64,000 nucleotides of DNA from Williamsia phyllosphaerae (lineage in GTDB: Bacteria > Actinomycetota > Actinomycetes > Mycobacteriales > Mycobacteriaceae): positions 1,922,001-1,986,000 of the forward strand of contig NZ_BMCS01000001.1 in assembly GCF_014635305.1 (NCBI RefSeq). Direction: 5' to 3'. This document shows, piece by piece, positions 63,816 through 64,000 of the stretch. How positions within the stretch are numbered: the first letter of the stretch is position 1; each line of letters starts with the position of its first letter. The notes under the pieces were generated by a model that was not told where the DNA came from, ran no database searches, and saw only the letters and a list, made by a program, of their open reading frames with translations. Made by a program: the position numbers and the translations under genes.

Positions 63816-64000
63816 ATGACTACCCCTGAACCGAGTCGGCCGGAGAACGTCGCCGACACCACACCGACGTGGCGGACCAGGATCGCTCCCGCGGCTCTGC
63901 CCGTTGCCGCAGCGCTCGCCGTGGCGGCCCTCATCGCGGCGATCGTGTTCGCCGGTCTCTACGGATACCGCTGGTACGACGACGCATTCAACAAGGAGCC
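63816..64000 (+). CDS. Mce-associated membrane protein, 5' part only
   Basis: The first 61 codons of a gene cut by the window edge: MTTPEPSRPENVADTTPTWR, then a membrane segment (about 27-50, ALPVAAALAVAALIAAIVFAG) and YGYRWYDDAFNKE. Position right after mceF and the single anchor fit a Mce-associated (Mas) protein, which stabilises Mce transporters. TACAGT lies 8 nt before ATG 63816, so it may also have its own promoter. The domain proper is outside the window. Confidence 0.7.
   Translation, partial: MTTPEPSRPENVADTTPTWRTRIAPAALPVAAALAVAALIAAIVFAGLYGYRWYDDAFNKE

Overview
The window is high-GC actinobacterial DNA from the Mycobacteriales. The gene set and order best fit Gordonia or a close relative such as Williamsia or Rhodococcus. 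The evidence is mycobacterial synteny (menD, DUF3592 gene, mgtA, menG, menJ, polyprenyl synthase, htpX, yajQ, tRNAs, rpmG, hadAB, tRNA-Trp, secE, nusG, rplK, rplA, rplJ, rplL, mkl), F420- and menaquinone-linked enzymes, mycolate-type dehydratases and a full Mce transporter. The genus is an inference from gene content.

Region 1 (1-25461) is dominated by a Wzx/Wzy-type exopolysaccharide locus. GDP-fucose supply genes bracket it (gmd at 2581, fcl ending at 20268). Between them lie three glycosyltransferases, a flippase, an O-antigen-ligase/polymerase-like protein, two Wzz-like copolymerases without a kinase domain, two hexapeptide acyltransferases, two methyltransferases, a DUF4012 protein, a secreted glycoside hydrolase with an unknown membrane-anchored partner, and a small secreted protein coupled to a class F sortase. 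The initiating sugar-phosphate transferase lies just beyond (23947), separated from fcl by menB, a thioesterase and a DUF218 gene. An F420-dependent oxidoreductase, an acetylesterase-like protein and an Old Yellow Enzyme sit at the left edge.

Region 2 (25474-31825) is accessory metabolism: a saccharopine-dehydrogenase-like reductase, an AbrB-type permease divergent from a MarR regulator with a clear palindromic operator candidate, a Tat-exported molybdopterin oxidoreductase with a cytochrome b561 partner, and a divergent XRE regulator/SDR pair.

Region 3 (31880-40106) is menaquinone biosynthesis and envelope housekeeping. MenD, MenG, a long-chain polyprenyl synthase and MenJ (with MenB upstream) would make a partly saturated menaquinone. 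MgtA adds mannose to glycolipids, HtpX is a membrane protease and YajQ a nucleotide-binding protein.

Region 4 (40305-53410) holds an AbiEi/DUF559-like gene flanked by repeats, four tRNAs, rpmG, a fused HadA-HadB dehydratase, secE-nusG, rplK-rplA, a block of hydrolases plus a DUF2786/metallohydrolase pair, and rplJ-rplL with a long leader.

Region 5 (53543-64000) is one mce operon: the ATPase (with an unusual Asn/Gly-rich tail), two YrbE permeases, MceA-F, and the start of a Mce-associated protein cut by the window edge.

Two genome-scale patterns stand out. Twelve or so genes have a TANNNT-type -10 hexamer 5-7 nt before the start codon, implying leaderless transcripts. Three of the four convergent gene gaps longer than 60 bp are filled by 21-bp-period tandem repeats; the fourth carries a hairpin terminator.
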